Below are positions 13,935 to 16,918 of a stretch of 16,918 nt of DNA, one piece after another. The notes beneath the pieces were generated by a model, which saw nothing but the letters and a program-made list of their open reading frames with translations, was not told where the DNA came from and did not search any database. The stretch comes from DATLBY01 sp035526665 (GTDB taxonomy: Bacteria; Acidobacteriota; Terriglobia; Bryobacterales; Bryobacteraceae), in the NCBI GenBank assembly GCA_035526665.1, contig DATLBY010000039.1, forward strand, positions 1 to 16,918. The letters are read 5' to 3'. How positions within the stretch are numbered: position 1 is the stretch's first letter; every line of letters begins with the position of its first letter. Made by a program: the position numbers and the translations under genes.

Positions 13935-14206
13935 GCCGTCCACACGGCCGGCGGTTAAAAGATAAGGCGCACCGGCAAACAGCTAGGTTACAAGGGTTTG
14001 GCCGCAAACGCAAAGACTGGGGAACGGTTTGCACTGGTGTGACTGTTGCTGGGGTATTTGGGGCAAAGGGAGGCAACTGCACGGGAAAGACCCTCTCCCC
14101 CGCGTTTTCGGGGCCCAAGCGAGGACCACCCAACAGGCAGGCACGGGCAGGAGAACGCGCCCCGGCCGCTTTCTCCCGCCCGTTTTTCGGCAACTTAAAA
14201 CGTGGA
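13935..14206. other. Gene-free stretch between the sigma operon and the exported protein gene
   Basis: About 270 bp upstream of the sigma factor and downstream of the exported protein hold no gene I can support. Open frames here on both strands lack coding character and cross real genes. A short CCCCG/CGGGG hairpin around 14097-14113 has no U-run on either strand. The sigma-factor promoter must lie here, but I could not identify it with confidence. Confidence 0.5.
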
Positions 14207-14779
14207 CTACTTAGGGGCCTGTTTTTTCAGATGGAAGGTCGAACGCACATTCGGACATCCCGTGTTGTTCGTGCCTATTATCTCTACGATTACTTCACCG
14301 CTGGCGCCGCTGAATCCACCCATACCGCCAACCACCGCCATCGGGCCGCTATCCGGGTGCGGGCCGTCGGCCACTAAACCCCGGCCATCTTTCAGCAGGT
14401 GGAGCCAGTTAGCGACGAAGGCCGGTCTCTTGCCGGCAATAATCTCCGCAAGAGTAGCGGCCATGGTCCCATGTTCTATAAAGTCGCCGATACTGCCGGA
14501 GGCGTTGGGATCATTGGACTGGGCTCCCGGCAGAAGGGTCCCGCCGCGAAAAATCGTGCCATTGGCGATGAAGCTGTCGCCCCGCACGAACTGATCTTCC
14601 GATATCCCCCGGTTGAAGTTGAAAGTGCGGCAGTCGATAGCCACATCCAGGGTCAGGGTTTCCTCTGTATCGGCCTGCACCGCCGGTGCCAGAGATGGAA
14701 AGCCAGGCACGATACCTGTAAGACCTACTAAAACGACCAGCCCTATAGCGAACAGGCTGATTTTGGTAATACGTTTCAT
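14207..14779 (-). CDS. Exported protein with AOC-barrel/dirigent-like domain
   Basis: From ATG 14779 (AGGAG 7 bp upstream) the product is 190 residues. The frame is open 24 codons further upstream but without a better start. A signal peptide (hydrophobic 8-25, probable cleavage after PAVQA, residue 36) targets it to the periplasm or outside. The mature part has GDSFIANGTIF, a glycine-rich centre and AVVGGMGGFSGASGEVIVEI, which matches the strand-turn-strand signature of allene-oxide-cyclase-barrel and dirigent-like proteins. C50 and C175 could form a disulfide. A UCAGGC-GGAA-GCCUGA hairpin with a GNRA loop lies in the message leader. Function unknown; fold assignment is an inference. Confidence 0.72.
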   Translation of the reverse strand: MKRITKISLFAIGLVVLVGLTGIVPGFPSLAPAVQADTEETLTLDVAIDCRTFNFNRGISEDQFVRGDSFIANGTIFRGGTLLPGAQSNDPNASGSIGDFIEHGTMAATLAEIIAGKRPAFVANWLHLLKDGRGLVADGPHPDSGPMAVVGGMGGFSGASGEVIVEIIGTNNTGCPNVRSTFHLKKQAPK

Positions 14780-14796
14780 ATTCTGCTCCTCTGTTT

Positions 14797-14812
14797 TCAG
14801 GCTTCCGCCTGA
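14797..14812 (-). other. GNRA-loop hairpin in the leader of the exported protein mRNA
   Basis: On the minus strand TCAGGC-GGAA-GCCTGA is a perfect 6-bp stem with a GNRA-class tetraloop. It ends 17 bp before the ATG and just before the AGGAG ribosome site. Such leader hairpins commonly stabilise messages; the sequence also could bind a regulator as a DNA palindrome. Confidence 0.45.
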
Positions 14813-14843
14813 GCTCGGTTTAGCGTGCTGCGAGAAGAATAAT

Positions 14844-14918
14844 GACATCAAGAGGAGCTGGAAGTATTGATGGCGCAGTGATAAAGTGATTACGAATTCA
14901 TCACTGTGTCATGATGTC
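14844..14918. promoter_or_regulatory. Nested inverted repeats in the divergent region
   Basis: GACATCA (14844-14850) is the exact reverse complement of TGATGTC (14912-14918). Inside it CAGTGAT (14876-14882) is the exact reverse complement of ATCACTG (14900-14906). GTGAT is also directly repeated at 14878-14882 and 14886-14890, an 8-bp period. The block lies between the divergent exported-protein gene and the winged-helix regulator gene, an ideal place for an operator of that regulator. Confidence 0.45.
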
Positions 14919-14980
14919 CCCTGGTTCTGTGCGACCGGGTGCTTCCGGCCCGCCAGTGGGCATCGCGCTAGGAAACCGGC

Positions 14981-16918
14981 TTGAGCAGCCCTGAGGCAAA
15001 CCCGGGAGAACGGTCCCGCCGTCAATATTATTTTGCCGGTTTCACGTTGGACCTGGACGGTGGTTTTCTGCGGCGTGACGGGCAGGAGGTGACGCTCAGC
15101 CCCAAGTCATTCGAGGTTCTGGTGTATCTGGTAGAGCATCACGGACGCCTGGTGACTAAGACTGCGCTGATGGAGACGGTCTGGCCGGACGCGGCCATCA
15201 CGGACAATTCGCTGGCTCAGCGTTTGCTCGAAATCCGGCGCGCCTTGGCCGACGATTCCCAACAGTTGATCCGGACCGTAGCACGACGCGGTTATGTCTT
15301 CGCCACGCCAGTAACGACTCCGGTATTGGAATTGCCACGCGCGTTGCCCGTAGCGCCGGGCCGCGCGCCTCGGAAGCCACTGAACCGCCGCATCCTCGGC
15401 GGACTATTTGTCTTGCTGGCCTTGGCCACCGGGGGATTGTTTTGGGTGAGGCTGGGCCGTCCGGCCAAGGATACAGTTGCCTACACGCAAATCACAAACT
15501 TCACCGATTCGGCGGTGTCGCCGACCTTGTCGCCGGACGGCCGGATGGTTGCATTTTATAGGAGTGACAGCTGGTTCCTCACGCCCGATCAGATTTATGT
15601 GAAGATGCTTCCCAGTGGTGAGCCCGTCCAGCTAACTAACAATTCCAAGTGGAAATATGGCCTGGCGTTTTCACCGGACGGATCCCGGATTGCCTACACC
15701 GTGTCAGAGGGAGGACCCTCGGGTTGGAAAACATTCACTGTAGCAACGCTGGGGGGCGAGCCCAGCCTGCTTTTGTCCAATGCCGCGGGACTCACCTGGC
15801 TTGACGACCACCGGTTCCTATTCTCCGAAATCAGAACCGGCGAGCATATGGGAGTCGTGACGGCGGCGGAAGACCGCTCCGGATATCGCCAGGTATATTT
15901 TCCGGAGCATGAACGCCGTATGGCGCATTTGTCCTACGCCTCTCCCGATCGCAAATGGGCTCTGGTGGTGGAAATGGATCCCACCTGGCAACCCTGCCGC
16001 GTCCTTCCGCTGGACGGCAGTTCGGCCGGGCGGCAAGCCGGCCCGCAAGGAAAGTGCACCTCGGCGGCGTGGTCGCCGGATGGCAAGTGGATGTATTTCG
16101 GCGTTGAGGTCGAGGGTAATCACCATTTATGGCGCCAGCGCTTTCCGGCGGGAGAGCCGGAGCAGATCACATCCGGTCCCGCGGAAGAGGATGGGGTAAC
16201 CGTGGCGCCGGACGGCCGCTCGCTGATCACCTCGATCGGCATTCCGAGGAGTGCAATCTGGATTCACGATTCCTTGGGGGAGCGATCCATTTCTTCAGAA
16301 GGTTACGCGATATCCGAACCCGGGTGGTCCTCTTCCGTCCGATTCTCCTCGGACGGCAAGGCGCTGTTTTACCTGATGCGGCGTGATTCCCCGGCATCCC
16401 CGAGCGAACTCTGGCGAACCGATCTCGGATCGGGAAAGAGTGAGCGGACGCTGCCCGGTTTTTCGATAACGGAATACGACATTACAAGCGATGGCAAGCA
16501 GGTGGTCTTCTCGACGCAGCCCTCCGGGAAAGCCTCGCAGCTCTGGCTGGCTGCATTAGACCGCAGTTCGCCCCCAAAACTGATTGCCTCGTCGGGTGAG
16601 AGTTCGCCGTATTTCGGACCTGAGGGGCAGATTGTGTTCCAGATGAGGGAGGGGAACGCCAACTATCTCGCCCGGATGAAGCACGATGGCTCGGATCGCT
16701 CCAAGGTGACCCCCTATCCAATCTCCGGCATCTATGGCGGTATTTCTCCGGACGGGCGGTGGGTAGCAGTGAGCGTACCGGCAGCGGATGTCAGGACCGG
16801 GGCGATCATGGCGGCGCCAACCGGCGGGGGCGCTCCGCGGCGGATCTGCGAAGGCTTCCGCCCTGTCGCATGGTCTCCCGACGGCAAGTTCTTCTACGTT
16901 GGGGTGAAGCGCAGTTCG
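14981..16918 (+). CDS. Winged-helix transcriptional regulator with TM segment and TolB-like propeller, partial
   Basis: The frame runs 646 codons from TTG 14981 to the window edge with no stop. TTG is chosen because a stop (TAG) lies 4 codons upstream and AGGAAA is correctly placed. Residues 17-108 form an OmpR/PhoB-type winged helix (VTLSPKSFEVLVYLVEHHGR, then DNSLAQRLLEIRRAL and TVARRGYVF). A single membrane segment spans about 138-157. The remainder is a beta-propeller of repeated SPDG motifs (for example TLSPDGRMVAF, AFSPDGSRIAY, AAWSPDGKWMYFG, ISPDGRWVAV), about ten copies, as in TolB/PD40 proteins. This one-component, CadC-like architecture, with DNA binding inside and a sensor outside, is expanded in Acidobacteria. 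Ligand is unknown. Confidence 0.9.
   Translation, partial: MSSPEANPGERSRRQYYFAGFTLDLDGGFLRRDGQEVTLSPKSFEVLVYLVEHHGRLVTKTALMETVWPDAAITDNSLAQRLLEIRRALADDSQQLIRTVARRGYVFATPVTTPVLELPRALPVAPGRAPRKPLNRRILGGLFVLLALATGGLFWVRLGRPAKDTVAYTQITNFTDSAVSPTLSPDGRMVAFYRSDSWFLTPDQIYVKMLPSGEPVQLTNNSKWKYGLAFSPDGSRIAYTVSEGGPSGWKTFTVATLGGEPSLLLSNAAGLTWLDDHRFLFSEIRTGEHMGVVTAAEDRSGYRQVYFPEHERRMAHLSYASPDRKWALVVEMDPTWQPCRVLPLDGSSAGRQAGPQGKCTSAAWSPDGKWMYFGVEVEGNHHLWRQRFPAGEPEQITSGPAEEDGVTVAPDGRSLITSIGIPRSAIWIHDSLGERSISSEGYAISEPGWSSSVRFSSDGKALFYLMRRDSPASPSELWRTDLGSGKSERTLPGFSITEYDITSDGKQVVFSTQPSGKASQLWLAALDRSSPPKLIASSGESSPYFGPEGQIVFQMREGNANYLARMKHDGSDRSKVTPYPISGIYGGISPDGRWVAVSVPAADVRTGAIMAAPTGGGAPRRICEGFRPVAWSPDGKFFYVGVKRSS

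Noticed and set aside
14097..14113. CCCCG/CGGGG hairpin as a terminator of the exported gene
   Set aside because: It lacks a U-run in either direction and is about 95 bp beyond the gene end.
13876..14193. Arginine/proline-rich open frames on both strands between sigma operon and exported gene
   Set aside because: They are GC-rich chance frames that overlap true genes and lack ribosome sites and domain patterns.
1..16918. CRISPR array, prophage or insertion sequence
   Set aside because: No regularly spaced repeats, integrase or transposase frame and no terminal inverted repeats were found.

Overview
The window suggests a soil-type Acidobacteriota genome, probably from the Bryobacterales/Solibacter group. 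This is an inference from gene content, not a taxonomic test. The pointers are a GMC oxidoreductase paired with a Tat-exported gluconate 2-dehydrogenase subunit 3-like protein, a DUF2934 protein, a Uma2-type nuclease, a fused 2-oxoacid dehydrogenase E1, an ECF sigma/anti-sigma/Spy-like operon, and a winged-helix regulator with a TolB-like propeller. Most genes look GC-rich. No rRNA, tRNA, CRISPR array or intact insertion sequence was seen.

Layout. 1-514 (-): Uma2 family nuclease, cut by the window edge. 628-2733 (+): single-chain E1 alpha/beta of a branched-chain-type 2-oxoacid dehydrogenase. 2739-5037 (-): GMC oxidoreductase and its Tat-signal small subunit, overlapping by 8 bp. 5131-5394 (+): small DUF2934 protein, overlapping the end of lexA (5377-6006, -). 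6007-6406: lexA promoter and an unassigned hairpin. 6407-7129 (+): Abi/HEPN-type gene interrupted by one in-frame TAA. 7152-8835 (-): dacB (PBP4) followed by an FmdB-type zinc ribbon. 8862-9497 (+): exported protein of unknown function. 9468-10685 (-): MFS transporter. 10686-10936: terminator-ended structured RNA or attenuated leader. 10937-11956 (+): ABHD18-like alpha/beta hydrolase. 11957-12282: free-standing transcription unit with a consensus promoter, a near-perfect anti-16S Shine-Dalgarno, an 18-codon ORF, two hairpins and a strong terminator. 12283-12531 (+): rpmE. 12585-13934 (-): sigma factor, anti-sigma and Spy/CpxP-like protein in one operon. 14207-14779 (-): exported AOC-barrel/dirigent-like protein. 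14981-16918 (+): winged-helix/TM/TolB-propeller regulator, cut by the window edge.

How the parts work together. The GMC and small subunit should form a periplasmic FAD dehydrogenase, but no cytochrome c subunit gene is next to them. The sigma, anti-sigma and Spy-like genes look like a self-contained envelope-stress module. DacB and FmdB are translationally close but functionally unlinked. The most interesting parts are non-coding: the 12.0-12.23 kb unit, the terminator-ended element before the hydrolase, and nested inverted repeats between the two genes at the right edge. The Abi-type gene is the only defence-related locus and looks newly broken.
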